Shown one piece after another: positions 44,345 to 53,975 of a DNA stretch of 64,000 nt (positions are counted from its first letter, which is position 1; every line of letters starts with the position of its first letter). The translations under genes were made by a program, and so were the position numbers. Source of the stretch: Mycobacterium sp. AZCC_0083 (lineage in GTDB: Bacteria; Actinomycetota; Actinomycetes; Mycobacteriales; Mycobacteriaceae); the NCBI RefSeq assembly GCF_014202335.1, contig NZ_JACHGP010000030.1, positions 1 through 64,000 on the forward strand, written 5' to 3'. The notes under the pieces were generated by a model, which was not told where the DNA came from, ran no database searches, and saw only the letters and a program-made list of their open reading frames with translations.

Positions 44345-45699
44345 AGCCCTTCTCCGAACGCAACCAGTTCACCATCGGCGCAATCGGTCTCGCGATCGTC
44401 GCCGCGATCGTCTTCGGCGCGCTCAACTACGACAAGCTGCCGTTCCTCACCCAGGAGAAGGCCTACTCCGCCTTCTTCGTCGAAGCGGGCGGCCTGAAGA
44501 GCGGTGCCGCCGTTCAGGTCTCCGGCATGAAGGTGGGCCAGGTTTCCAGCGTCGAACTCGACGGGGAACAGCGGGTCCTGGTGAAGTTCGAGGTTAACGA
44601 GAACGTTCGCCTCGGCGACCGCACCGAGGCCGCGGTCAAGACGAAGAGCCTGCTCGGTACCAAGATCCTGGAGGTCACGCCGCGCGGCGACGGACGGCAA
44701 CAGGGCACCATCCCGGCCGACCGCACCACGCCTGCCTACCAATTGCCCGACGCCCTTGGCGATCTCGCGACGACGATCAGCGGCCTGAACACCGACCAAC
44801 TGTCGGACTCGCTGAAGGTGCTCTCCGAGACGTTCGCCGACACACCGCCAGAACTCAAGGTCGCCATCGAGGGGGTCGCGCGCTTCTCCCAGAGCCTCAA
44901 CGAGCGTGATGCCCAACTGCGCTCGCTGCTCACCAACGCCGACAAGTCGACCACCGTGCTCGCCGAACGCAGCAACCAGGTGGTCGGCCTGGTCCGCAAC
45001 ACCAACGCCCTTCTGGCGGAACTGCAGAACCAGAGCGCTGCGCTGGACGCGATCTCGGGCAACATCTCGGCGCTGAGTGTCCAGCTGCAGGGCTTCATCG
45101 CCGAGAACCGCACCACCATGAAGCCGGCGATCGACAAGCTCAACGGCGTCCTCACCATCCTCGACAACCGCAAGGACCGGCTGAAGAAGTCGCTGAAACT
45201 GCTGAACTCGTACGCGATGTCGCTTGGCGAGTCGGTGTCGGGCGGTCCGTTCTTCAAGTCCTACGTCGCCAACCTGCTGCCTGGACAGTTCGTTCAACCG
45301 TTCATCGACGCCGCCTTCTCCGACCTCGGTCTCGACCCGAACGTGCTGCTGCCCTCCGAGCGCATCGACCCGCAGATCGGCCAGCCAGGCACCCCGGCGC
45401 TGCCGCTGCCGTACCCGCGCACCGGCCAGGGCGGCGAGCCGAATCTCAATCTGCCCGATGCCATTACGGGCAATCCCGGCGACCCCGGGTGCGGTCCGCC
45501 CGGCTTGCCGCTGCCCGGCCCGACTGGTTGCTACCCATACCGCGAACCGCTGCCCGCGCCGCCGCCGGGTGGACCGCCGCCGGGACCGCCCGCCCAAGCG
45601 CCGCCGGGCATCCAGCCGACTGCGGTGCCGACGCCAAGCCCGGTGCTGATCCCAGCTCCTGGTGAGGTACCTCCGCCTGCCGAGGGAGGTGGCCAGTGA
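44341..45699 (+). CDS. mceC: Mce-family protein, MceC position
   Basis: A 452-residue protein: N-terminal helix (IGAIGLAIVAAIVFGAL), MCE domain (AGGLKSGAAVQVSGMKVGQV, VKTKSLLGTKILEVTPRG), helical tail and a long Pro-rich C-terminus (PPPGGPPPGPPAQAPPG). The start at 44341 overlaps the mceB stop. The Pro-rich end is usual for MceC/MceA in mycobacteria. Confidence 0.92.
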   Translation: MKPFSERNQFTIGAIGLAIVAAIVFGALNYDKLPFLTQEKAYSAFFVEAGGLKSGAAVQVSGMKVGQVSSVELDGEQRVLVKFEVNENVRLGDRTEAAVKTKSLLGTKILEVTPRGDGRQQGTIPADRTTPAYQLPDALGDLATTISGLNTDQLSDSLKVLSETFADTPPELKVAIEGVARFSQSLNERDAQLRSLLTNADKSTTVLAERSNQVVGLVRNTNALLAELQNQSAALDAISGNISALSVQLQGFIAENRTTMKPAIDKLNGVLTILDNRKDRLKKSLKLLNSYAMSLGESVSGGPFFKSYVANLLPGQFVQPFIDAAFSDLGLDPNVLLPSERIDPQIGQPGTPALPLPYPRTGQGGEPNLNLPDAITGNPGDPGCGPPGLPLPGPTGCYPYREPLPAPPPGGPPPGPPAQAPPGIQPTAVPTPSPVLIPAPGEVPPPAEGGGQ

Positions 45700-47048
45700 G
45701 CACCGCCATCACGCCATCACCGGCCACGCGCTACGCCCGTCCCGGGCTGGCCATTGCCTTGGTGCTTCTGCTCGCCGCCGGCGTCTTCGTGCTGGTGCGG
45801 GGGAGCGAGACGATCAACCGCACCAACGTCGTCGCGTACTTCGAGAACAGCAACGGCATCTACGTCGGCGACGACGTCACGATCCTCGGCGTGCCCGTCG
45901 GCCAGATCTCCGCGATCGAGCCCGAGCCAACGCAGGTCAAGGTGTCGTTCTGGTACAACAGCAAATTCCGGGTGCCTGCCGATGCCAATGCCGCGGTCCT
46001 GTCGCCGATGCTCGTCACGTCCCGTGCGATCCAGTTGACGCCGTCGTACTCGGGTGGCCCGGTGCTCGCCGACGACGCCGTGATCCCGCGTGAACGTACC
46101 GTCGTCCCAGTCGAATACGACGACTTCCGCAAGCAGCTGGAGCGGCTCACCGAGACGCTTCAGCCCACCCAGCCGGGTGGCGTCAGCACTTTGGGCGCGG
46201 TCATCAACACTGCCGCGGACAACCTGCGCGGCCAGGGCGCCAACATCCGCGACACCGTGATCAAACTGTCCCAAGCGTTTTCGGCGCTCGGCGACCACAG
46301 CACCGACATCTTCTCGACCGTGAAGAACCTCTCGATCCTGGTGTCCGCGCTGCAGGACAGCACGAACCTGATGCGCCAGCTGAACCAGAACCTGGCGTCG
46401 GTGTCGGGCCTGCTCGCCGACGATCCGAACGAAGTCGGCAACGCGGTGCGCGACCTGTCCGACGCGGTGGGCCAGGTGCAGAGCTTCGTCGCGGACAACC
46501 GCGAGACGCTGGGCACCACGTCGGACAAGTTGGCCGGTGTGACCACGGCACTCACCGAGAGCATCGACGACATCAAGCAATTCCTGCACGTGGCGCCGAC
46601 GACGTTCCAGAACTACATCAACATCTACCAACCGGCGCAAGGCGCGGTGTCGAGCGTGCCGGTGATCAACAACTTCGCCAACCCGATCACCTTCATCTGC
46701 GGCGCCGTCCAGGCCGCATCGCGCATGGGCGCCGAGGATTCGGCGAAGCTCTGCGTCCAGTACCTGGCGCCGATCATCAAGAACCGGCAATACAACTTCC
46801 CGCCGATCGGGGAGAACCTCTTCGTCGGCGCCCAGGCGCGGCCGAACGAGATCACCTACAGCGAGGAATGGATGCGCCCGGACTACGTACCTCCTGCGGG
46901 TCCGGCGCCCAGCCCGAATCAAGCGTCGCCGTTGTCCGGTGAAGCGCCGCCGCCCCCGGGCCCACCGCTGCCCGCCGAGGCGCCGATGGCGACCAATCCG
47001 GCTGACGGGCTGCCCGGGTTGATGATGCCGAACGGGCCGGGGTCATGA
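45696..47048 (+). CDS. mceD: Mce-family protein, MceD position
   Basis: A 450-residue protein starting at GTG inside the mceC stop (GTGA). N-terminal helix GLAIALVLLLAAGVFVLV, MCE domain (GIYVGDDVTILGVPVGQISA, VLSPMLVTSRAIQLTP) and helical tail (NLMRQLNQNLASVSGLL). The C-terminus is Pro-rich. Same operon and spacing pattern as the others. Confidence 0.92.
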   Translation: MSTAITPSPATRYARPGLAIALVLLLAAGVFVLVRGSETINRTNVVAYFENSNGIYVGDDVTILGVPVGQISAIEPEPTQVKVSFWYNSKFRVPADANAAVLSPMLVTSRAIQLTPSYSGGPVLADDAVIPRERTVVPVEYDDFRKQLERLTETLQPTQPGGVSTLGAVINTAADNLRGQGANIRDTVIKLSQAFSALGDHSTDIFSTVKNLSILVSALQDSTNLMRQLNQNLASVSGLLADDPNEVGNAVRDLSDAVGQVQSFVADNRETLGTTSDKLAGVTTALTESIDDIKQFLHVAPTTFQNYINIYQPAQGAVSSVPVINNFANPITFICGAVQAASRMGAEDSAKLCVQYLAPIIKNRQYNFPPIGENLFVGAQARPNEITYSEEWMRPDYVPPAGPAPSPNQASPLSGEAPPPPGPPLPAEAPMATNPADGLPGLMMPNGPGS

Positions 47049-48196
47049 TGAGCCGCAAGCTGATTCGATTCGCAGTACTCACCGCCGCGGTGTCGGTGGT
47101 GTTGTCCGGCTGCGGCGCGGGCGGGCTGAACTCCGTGCCGTTGCCCGGAGTGCAGGGCGAGGGGTCGGGCGCGTACACCGTCAAGGCGCAGATGCCCGAC
47201 GTCGACAACATCGAGCAGAACTCTCGGGTGCGTGTCGACGATGTGACGGTCGGCAATGTCACCGGGATCGAGCGCGAGGGCTGGCACGCCCTGGTCACCA
47301 TGAAGCTCAACGCCAACGTGGTGCTGCCGGCCAACGCGACGGCCAAGGTGGGCCAGACCAGCCTGCTGGGCAGCCAGCACATCGAGCTCTCGGTGCCCAA
47401 GGGCGTACCGCCCGAGGGCAGGTTGCGCGACGGGTCCGTGATACCGCTGTCGTCGGCGGGTGCGTACCCGACCACCGAGCAGACGCTTGCGGCGATCTCG
47501 TTGCTGCTCAACGGAGGTGGGCTCGGCAACGTCCAGGACATCACGCAGGCGTTCAGCACGGCGTTCACCGGCCGGGAAGCCGACCTGCGCAGCCTGATCG
47601 AGCAGCTCGACAAGTTCATCGCCTACAACAACGACCAAAAGCGGGACATCATCGCCGCCGCCGAGAGTCTCAACGCTCTGGTCGGCCAGTTCGCCGCCCA
47701 GAAACCCGTGGTGGACAAGGCGTTGCGGACGATCCCCGACGCGCTGGCGGTGCTGAGCAACCAGCGCAACCAGCTCGCCGACGCGCTCACCCAGCTGGGC
47801 AAGTTCAGTGCGCTGGCGGCAGATTCGGTCAACCAGACCAAGGAGTCGTTGGTCGCCGAGCTGAAGAACGTTGGGCCGGTGCTGGAATCGCTTGCCAACG
47901 CAGGCCCGGCGTTGACGCGCTCGCTGAGCTTCCTGACCACCTACCCGTTCCCCAAGGAAACCATCACCAACTGGATGCGCGGTGACTACGCGAACCTGAC
48001 GCTCATCGTCGACGCGACGCTGAGCCGGCTCGATTCGGGGATGATGACCGGAACGCGGTGGGAGTGCGACCTGACCTGGTTGGAGCTGCAGTGGGGCCGC
48101 ACCATCGGCCAGTTGCCCAGCCCGTGCACCGCGGGCAACTCGTATACCGCGGGTAACCCGTTGACCATGCCCTACCACTGGGATCAGGGGCCGTAG
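47045..48196 (+). CDS. mceE: Mce-family lipoprotein, MceE position
   Basis: A 383-residue protein with a lipoprotein signal: VLTAAVSVVLSGCGAG, with the lipobox Cys at residue 23, as expected for MceE/Lpr proteins. The MCE domain follows (NSRVRVDDVTVGNVTGIERE, VGQTSLLGSQHIELSVP). The start overlaps the mceD stop by four bases. It is probably anchored to the outer face of the plasma membrane. Confidence 0.93.
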   Translation: MMSRKLIRFAVLTAAVSVVLSGCGAGGLNSVPLPGVQGEGSGAYTVKAQMPDVDNIEQNSRVRVDDVTVGNVTGIEREGWHALVTMKLNANVVLPANATAKVGQTSLLGSQHIELSVPKGVPPEGRLRDGSVIPLSSAGAYPTTEQTLAAISLLLNGGGLGNVQDITQAFSTAFTGREADLRSLIEQLDKFIAYNNDQKRDIIAAAESLNALVGQFAAQKPVVDKALRTIPDALAVLSNQRNQLADALTQLGKFSALAADSVNQTKESLVAELKNVGPVLESLANAGPALTRSLSFLTTYPFPKETITNWMRGDYANLTLIVDATLSRLDSGMMTGTRWECDLTWLELQWGRTIGQLPSPCTAGNSYTAGNPLTMPYHWDQGP

Positions 48197-48198
48197 AC

Positions 48199-49662
48199 AT
48201 GCGACTGACCAGACAGATCCTCGTCCAGCTGGGCATCTTCATCGCCATCGCGCTGGTCGCGATGGCCATCATGGTGTTCGGCTACATGAACCTGCCGAAC
48301 CTGATGTGGGGCGCGGGGCACTACCGCGTCACCCTGCAGTTGCCGCAGACCGGTGGCCTGTACGAGCGAGGAAACGTCACGTACCGCGGCGTTCAAGTGG
48401 GCCGGGTGGAAAGAGTCGACCTGACGAACGACGGTGTCGCCGCGACGCTTTCGCTGAAATCGGACGTCTCGATCCCCGCCGACCTGGACGCACAGGTACA
48501 CAGCCAGTCTGCAGTCGGCGAACAGTTCGTCGAGCTGATCCCGCGCAGCGGCAATGGCCCGGCGCTGAAGGACGGATCGATCATCCCGCTCGACCGCGCT
48601 GCGGTGCCAACCAATGTCAACACTCTGCTGGAGGCCACCAATCGCGGGTTGGACGCGATACCGCGGGACAACCTCAAGACTGCCGTCGACGAGTCCTACC
48701 TCGCGGTCGGCGGGCTTGGGCCGGACCTGTCGCGGTTGGTGAAGGGTTCGACGGCGCTGGCCATCGACGCCCGCGCCAACCTCGATCCGCTGACCGCGCT
48801 GATCGACCAGTCCAAGCCGATCTTGGACACCCAGACCGACACCGGGGGGTCGATCAGGGCATGGGCGTCGAACCTGGCGACCGTCACCGGCGAGTTGCAA
48901 GCCAACGACGACGCCGTGCGGGGCGTGCTGACGAAGGGGCCAGGCGCGGCCGACGAGGTCCGTGCGCTGTTCCAGCGTCTGCAGCCGACGCTGCCCATCG
49001 TGCTGGCCAACCTGGTCACCGTCGGCGAGGTCGCGCTGACCTACCAGGCCAGCCTCGAGCAGTTGCTGGTGCTGCTGCCGCAGGGCACCGCGACGACGCA
49101 GGCCACCGGTACCGCCAACCGCAACACCAAGCAGGATCTCAAGGGCGCCTACCTCAACTTCAACCTCAATCTGAATCTGCCGCCGGCATGTACGACGGGC
49201 TTCCTGCCAGCAAACGAGCAGCGGCCTGCCAGTTTCGAGGACTACCCAGACCGGCCCGCGGGTGACGTCTACTGCAGGGTCCCGCAGGATTCGCCGTTCA
49301 ACGTGCGCGGTGCGCGCAACCTGCCGTGCGAGACGGTGCCAGGCAAACGTTCGCCGACGGTGAAGCTGTGCGAGAGCAACGAGAACTACATCCCGCTCAA
49401 CGACGGCTTCAACTGGAAGGGCGACCCGAACGCCACGCTGTCCGGACAGGACATCCCGCAGCTGCCGCCGGGGTCACCACCTGCACAGTTCGTGCCGCCT
49501 CCGGCAGCGGTGCCGCCGCCAATCGCAGCCGCTGAATATGATCCGGCAACGGGCACGTACGTTGGACCGGACGGCCACGTGTACACGCAAGGCAATCTGG
49601 CCCGTAACGCCAAAGAGGAGCAAACATGGCAGACGATGCTGCTGCCCCCGCCGGGGAGCTGA
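48199..49662 (+). CDS. mceF: Mce-family protein, MceF position
   Basis: A 487-residue protein. N-terminal helix ILVQLGIFIAIALVAMAIMV, MCE domain (RGNVTYRGVQVGRVERVDL, HSQSAVGEQFVELIPRSGN) and a long helical region. The C-terminus ends with a Pro-rich stretch and repeated TYVGPDGHVYTQGNLA. It starts two bases after the mceE stop and overlaps the next gene by 37 bp. Confidence 0.92.
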   Translation: MRLTRQILVQLGIFIAIALVAMAIMVFGYMNLPNLMWGAGHYRVTLQLPQTGGLYERGNVTYRGVQVGRVERVDLTNDGVAATLSLKSDVSIPADLDAQVHSQSAVGEQFVELIPRSGNGPALKDGSIIPLDRAAVPTNVNTLLEATNRGLDAIPRDNLKTAVDESYLAVGGLGPDLSRLVKGSTALAIDARANLDPLTALIDQSKPILDTQTDTGGSIRAWASNLATVTGELQANDDAVRGVLTKGPGAADEVRALFQRLQPTLPIVLANLVTVGEVALTYQASLEQLLVLLPQGTATTQATGTANRNTKQDLKGAYLNFNLNLNLPPACTTGFLPANEQRPASFEDYPDRPAGDVYCRVPQDSPFNVRGARNLPCETVPGKRSPTVKLCESNENYIPLNDGFNWKGDPNATLSGQDIPQLPPGSPPAQFVPPPAAVPPPIAAAEYDPATGTYVGPDGHVYTQGNLARNAKEEQTWQTMLLPPPGS

Positions 49663-50285
49663 GCAAGCCTGCATCCGAACCGGCAGAACCGGTAGCCGAC
49701 AGTGTCGACGCGGACGCGGAGTCCGCAGCCGAGTTCCTCGACGAGGCCGAGGATGACGGTGAGGACTACCCGGAACTCGAAGCCGAGGCCACCGCGCCGC
49801 GGATGGCGCACGTCCGACTGGCGACGATCGTCGGCCTTGTCGTGGTGCTCGCCCTCGGCGGTCTGGTCGGGTGGCTGAGCTTCCGCGCCTACCAGTCGCA
49901 CCAACTCGACACGCAACGCAAGGTCTTCCTTCAGGTCGGCAGGCAGGGTGCGCTGAACCTCACCACGATCGACTACCAACACGTCGACAATGACGTCAAG
50001 CGCATCCTCGACTCCGCGACCGGAAAGTTCTACGACGACTTCCAGCAGCGCAGCCAGCCGTTCACCGAGGTGGTCAAGCAGGTGAAGTCGAAGTCGGTGG
50101 GCACCGTGACCGAGGCCGGCCTGGAGTCCGAGTCGAACGACGAGGCGCAGGTACTCGTCGCGGTGGCGGTCAACACCACCGTCGAGGGCCAACCCGAACA
50201 GCAGCCGCGTGCCTGGCGGATGCGCATCCTCGTGCAGAAGGTCGGCGAGGACACCAAGGTTTCCAACGTGGAGTTCGTGCCGTGA
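49626..50285 (+). CDS. Mce-associated membrane protein 1
   Basis: A 219-residue protein: acidic cytoplasmic N-terminus rich in Ala/Glu/Asp (residues 1-58), one helix (LATIVGLVVVLALGGLVGWL) and a periplasmic domain of about 130 residues typical of Mas proteins. The ribosome site AGAGGAGC lies inside mceF. Such proteins stabilise Mce transporters; for example, OmaMce-type proteins are needed for cholesterol import through Mce4. Confidence 0.88.
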   Translation: MADDAAAPAGELSKPASEPAEPVADSVDADAESAAEFLDEAEDDGEDYPELEAEATAPRMAHVRLATIVGLVVVLALGGLVGWLSFRAYQSHQLDTQRKVFLQVGRQGALNLTTIDYQHVDNDVKRILDSATGKFYDDFQQRSQPFTEVVKQVKSKSVGTVTEAGLESESNDEAQVLVAVAVNTTVEGQPEQQPRAWRMRILVQKVGEDTKVSNVEFVP

Positions 50286-50950
50286 CAGACGAAGAGAAGA
50301 CAACCGTGATCGACGAGGCCGAGGAGAACAAAGTCGACTCTGACTCCGACTCCAAGGACGTCATCGAAGACGCCGCAGACGATGCCGATACCGCAGATGC
50401 CGATACCGCAGATGCCGTCAAGGCGAAGCCGACCAAGAAGCGGACTGCGAAGCCCTTCCGCCCTGGCATCGACTGGCCAAGGGTGTTCGCGTACGGGGTG
50501 CTCCCGGGACTGGCTCTGGTGCTGGCGCTGGCCGCGGGATTCCTGAAGTACGTGGACAATTCGGTGCGCAGCTCCGACGTCGCCCGCGCCGAGTCGATGC
50601 AGGTCGCCAAGGACAGCACCATCGCGCTGCTGTCCTATCAGCCCGACAAGGTCAAGGACCAGTTGAACGCCGCCCGCAGCCTGCTCACCGGCGACTTCCA
50701 GAACTCGTACACGTCGCTCATCAACGACGTGGTGATCCCTGGCGCCGAGCAGAAGAAGATATCTGCGGTCGCGACGGTGCCCGCCGCCGCGTCGGTCTCG
50801 GCCCAACCGAATCACGCCGTGGTCCTGGTATTCGTGAATCAGACCGTCATCGTGGGTGCCGATGCGCCGACCGACACCGCGTCGAGTGTGAAGGTGACTC
50901 TGGACAAGCACGGCGACAAGTGGTTGATCTCCGAGTTCCAGCCGGTGTAG
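50282..50950 (+). CDS. Mce-associated membrane protein 2
   Basis: A 222-residue protein with GTG start overlapping the previous stop. The N-terminus is highly acidic, including a short repeat (DADTADADTADA) encoded by two tandem 15-bp units near 50391-50420. Then comes a helix (VLPGLALVLALAAGFLKYV) and a Mas-type periplasmic domain ending DKHGDKWLISEFQPV. It is the last clear mce gene. Confidence 0.88.
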   Translation: MTDEEKTTVIDEAEENKVDSDSDSKDVIEDAADDADTADADTADAVKAKPTKKRTAKPFRPGIDWPRVFAYGVLPGLALVLALAAGFLKYVDNSVRSSDVARAESMQVAKDSTIALLSYQPDKVKDQLNAARSLLTGDFQNSYTSLINDVVIPGAEQKKISAVATVPAAASVSAQPNHAVVLVFVNQTVIVGADAPTDTASSVKVTLDKHGDKWLISEFQPV

Positions 50951-50957
50951 GTACACG

Positions 50958-51854
50958 GTGGTGACCGAACCGCGTCGGCTCGACGTCACCACCCCCGACG
51001 TGACGCTGCGGGCGCTGACGTGGGGGCCGCCGGACGGGCCGATCGCGTTGTGCCTGCACGGTTTTCCCGATACCGCGCACGGCTGGCGCAAGGTCGCCCC
51101 CGTGCTCGCTGACGCGGGCTGGCGGGTGGTGACGCCGTTCATGCGCGGTTACGCCCCGTCGTCGGTCTCGTCGATCGGCAGCTATCACGTCGGTGCGTTG
51201 ATGGACGACGCGCTGCGCGTGCTCGACGCGGCAGGCCCGACGGGCCGCGACGTCATCATCGGCCACGACTGGGGAGCGATCGCAGGGGCAGGCCTTGCCG
51301 CGATGCCCGACAACCCGTTCAGCAAGGCCGTGATCATGTCCGTGCCGCCTTCCGCGTCGTTTCGTGGCAAGGTCCCGAACGTGGGCGGCTTGCTCGCCCG
51401 GCTGCCGCGCCAATTGGTGCGCAGCTGGTACATCATGTACTTCCAATTGCCCTGGCTGCCAGAGCGTTCCGCGTCGTGGGTGGTACCTCGACTGTGGCAA
51501 CAGTGGTCACCGGGGTACCACGCGACCGAAGACGTCGCACTGGTGCTCGACGCGATCGGATCCCCGAAGAACTGGCGCGCCGCGCTCGGGTACTACCGCG
51601 CAACGGTGAGGGGCAGCAAGCCGCCCGAGCGCTACGCCGAACTGCACCAGCGCTGGCTGTCGGCCCCGGTGCTCCCGACCATGTACCTGCACGGCGCAGA
51701 CGACGGCTGCGCCACATCGGACTACGCGCGGTGGGTGCAGCCGGTGCTTCCCGATGGCAGTCGCGTCGAAATCGTCGACGGGGCAGGGCACTTCATGCAA
51801 CTCGACCGACCGGACGTGACGGCAGGCCACATCCTCGACTTCATCGGGCGCTAG
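50958..51854 (+). CDS. Alpha/beta hydrolase, epoxide-hydrolase-like
   Basis: A 298-residue protein with GTG start eight bases after the last mce gene, so it belongs to the same transcript. Motifs: CLHGFPDTAHGW (oxyanion HGFP), nucleophile Asp in IIGHDWGAIAG, and the His in DGAGHFMQLDRP. The HDWG elbow with Asp is characteristic of epoxide hydrolases and haloalkane dehalogenases. It may act on an imported lipid or sterol. It converges with the SDR gene, overlapping by four bases. Confidence 0.85.
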   Translation: MVTEPRRLDVTTPDVTLRALTWGPPDGPIALCLHGFPDTAHGWRKVAPVLADAGWRVVTPFMRGYAPSSVSSIGSYHVGALMDDALRVLDAAGPTGRDVIIGHDWGAIAGAGLAAMPDNPFSKAVIMSVPPSASFRGKVPNVGGLLARLPRQLVRSWYIMYFQLPWLPERSASWVVPRLWQQWSPGYHATEDVALVLDAIGSPKNWRAALGYYRATVRGSKPPERYAELHQRWLSAPVLPTMYLHGADDGCATSDYARWVQPVLPDGSRVEIVDGAGHFMQLDRPDVTAGHILDFIGR

Positions 51855-52654
51855 CGGTTCTTCAGGGCCGGATGGTTGCGGGCCAGGATCGGTAGCAGCA
51901 GCCGGCGCGGCAGGTGCTGGAACGCGACGGCGCCGATCCGGTTGAACGCACCGGGGACGATCACGATGCGGCCCGACGCCAGCCCGTCGACCGCGGCCCG
52001 TGCGACTTCGTCGGGGTCGATCCACATGGCCTTCGGGAGCGCAGCTTCGGCGTCCTCGTCGGAGACGCCCGCTGCTTCGCCGAACCCGGTCTTGACCGGG
52101 CCGGGACACAGGGTCGCGGCGATGACGCCGGTGCCGCGCAGCTCCTGGCCGAGGGACTGCGTGTAGGAGAGCACGAATGCCTTGGCCGCGCCGTAGGCCG
52201 CCTGCCCTGGCAGCGGGCCGAACGCCCCGACCGATGCGACGTTGAGCACCGCGCCGCGACCGCGCGACACCATGCCGGGGACGAAGCGGCTGCACAGGTC
52301 GGCAACGGCGGCGACGTCGACCTCGATGAGGTTGAGTTCGGCGGCGGGGTCGGATTCCGCGATCGGTCCCATCGTGCTGAGGCCTGCGTTGTTGACAAGG
52401 ACGTCGACGACCAGACCGAGCTCGGTCACTCGCTCGGGCAACGCGGCCCGCTCGGCGGGCTTGGACAGGTCGGCGGCCAGCACATCGGCTGCCGCGCCAA
52501 GCGATTCGGCGAGCTCTTGCAATTTCTCGGCGCGGCGCGCCACCAACACCACGCGACGACCGCGGCTGGCGAACTCCCGTGCGATTTCCGCACCGATGCC
52601 CGACGAGGCGCCGGTGACGAGAACGACGCCGTTGCGACTTGCCGCTGGAAGCAT
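51851..52654 (-). CDS. Short-chain dehydrogenase/reductase
   Basis: A 267-residue classical SDR: TGASSGIGAEIAREF (cofactor loop), NNAG, then Ser in NVASVGAF and the YGAAK catalytic pair. Arg residues after the second strand (VARRAEKL) suggest NADP(H). The C-terminus is basic and may touch the membrane (FQHLPRRLLLPIL). It sits head-to-head with the WS/DGAT-like gene. Confidence 0.87.
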   Translation of the reverse strand: MLPAASRNGVVLVTGASSGIGAEIAREFASRGRRVVLVARRAEKLQELAESLGAAADVLAADLSKPAERAALPERVTELGLVVDVLVNNAGLSTMGPIAESDPAAELNLIEVDVAAVADLCSRFVPGMVSRGRGAVLNVASVGAFGPLPGQAAYGAAKAFVLSYTQSLGQELRGTGVIAATLCPGPVKTGFGEAAGVSDEDAEAALPKAMWIDPDEVARAAVDGLASGRIVIVPGAFNRIGAVAFQHLPRRLLLPILARNHPALKNR

Positions 52655-52676
52655 GCCCGCAGCCTAGCCTTGGGCG

Positions 52677-53975
52677 ATGAGCACCTGGCGGCTGACGCCT
52701 ACCGATGCACAGACGTTCTGGATGTCGACGAAGATTCCCAACGACACGTTCCTGTTGTTCGGATTCGGCGGCGTGCCAGCCGACCTGGAGGCGACGCTGG
52801 ACGGCCTCGCATCGCGGGCCCGCGGCTGTCCTGACTTGACGGTGCGCATCGACGATCACGGGCGCCTCGGCTATCCGGCCTGGGTGCACCGCGACGTCGA
52901 CCGCTCGCAGTTCGTCATGCACGACCTCGAGAACCGCACGTGGGCGGGCTGTCTGGCCGAGGTGAGCCGGCTCATCGCCGATCAGTTGGATGCGCGGGTG
53001 GTGGCGTGGCGGCTGCACGTGTTCACCGACGTCGACGGAGTTCCTGGAGTCGCTGGGGCCGGCACCGTGGCGGTCCTGCAGATCTCGCATGCGCTCGGTG
53101 GCGGTGGGCGCACCTTGGCGCCCGCGGCGCAGATGTTCGGCAGGGTCGGCGCAGTGGTGTCAGGGATCGACTCACGGTCTGCCGGCCCCGCTGCCTTGCC
53201 GCTGCTCGGGGTGCGCGCTGCCAGGGCTCATCGCCGGTTCCTGGCCGACACCGAGGCGGGAGTCGTTCCGCCACAAGCAGATCTGCGTCCGCTGCTGCGG
53301 ACCAACGCACGACCGTCCGGTTCCGCCGGCCTGCGCACGGTGGTCAGCAAGCGCTCCGAACTAGCCGAGGGAACGGTGACGGTTGCCGCCCTGTCCGCGA
53401 TATCGGCCGCGCTCGCTGATCATCTGCGCGACCTTGGCGACGACCCGTCGGCGCTCGGCGCCGAAGTGCCGATGGCCAAGCCACCGCCACGCCTGTCGTA
53501 CAACCACTTCGGCAACGTCGGCGTCGGTCTGTACCCGGAGTTGGCCGCGGGGGAGCGCAGCGCGCGCATCGCCGCCGACCTCGAGGCACGGCGCCGCCGC
53601 GCTGCGCATCCCGCGATGCGCGCCGGCGATCTGGCCTTCGGCGCGACGCCTGCGCCGTTGTTGCGTTGGGGGATGGAACGTTTCGATCCCGATGTGCGGG
53701 TGGCGGCGGTGACGGGCAACACGGTGGTGTCCAGCGTGAACTGCGGGGCAGCGGACTTCGCGTTCGGCGGCGCTCCCGTCGTGCTGGCATCGGCCTTCGC
53801 AGGACTGTCGCCGATGATGGGCCTGACGCACGTCGTGGTCGGTGTCGGCGACACCGTCACGGTCGGCGTGCACGCCGCCGAGTCGGCGGTGGGTGGCCCG
53901 GATGGGCTTGATGCCTACGTGGCGCGCCTCGAGGAGGCACTGGGATCCGAGTCCAGTCCCTCCACCACTGCGTAG
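52677..53975 (+). CDS. WS/DGAT-like acyltransferase family protein with altered active site
   Basis: A 432-residue protein of the wax-ester synthase/diacylglycerol acyltransferase fold, with the DUF1298-type C-terminal half (NHFGNVGVGLYPELAAGERS, VSSVNCGAADFAFGGAPV). The catalytic HHxxxDG motif reads SHALGGGG: the second His is kept but the first His and the Asp are gone. It could be inactive as a triacylglycerol synthase or use a different acceptor. The 3' end overlaps the ABM gene by 61 bp. Confidence 0.72.
   Translation: MSTWRLTPTDAQTFWMSTKIPNDTFLLFGFGGVPADLEATLDGLASRARGCPDLTVRIDDHGRLGYPAWVHRDVDRSQFVMHDLENRTWAGCLAEVSRLIADQLDARVVAWRLHVFTDVDGVPGVAGAGTVAVLQISHALGGGGRTLAPAAQMFGRVGAVVSGIDSRSAGPAALPLLGVRAARAHRRFLADTEAGVVPPQADLRPLLRTNARPSGSAGLRTVVSKRSELAEGTVTVAALSAISAALADHLRDLGDDPSALGAEVPMAKPPPRLSYNHFGNVGVGLYPELAAGERSARIAADLEARRRRAAHPAMRAGDLAFGATPAPLLRWGMERFDPDVRVAAVTGNTVVSSVNCGAADFAFGGAPVVLASAFAGLSPMMGLTHVVVGVGDTVTVGVHAAESAVGGPDGLDAYVARLEEALGSESSPSTTA

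Noticed and set aside
40113..49662. Assigning the mce operon to mce1, mce3 or mce4
   Set aside because: The MceA ending recalls mce3/mce4 types but the neighbours match none of the M. tuberculosis loci I know; a phylogeny is needed.
50391..50420. Tandem 15-bp units in the second Mce-associated gene
   Set aside because: Only two units within an acidic coding stretch; ordinary codon-repeat slippage and in frame, not a repeat element.
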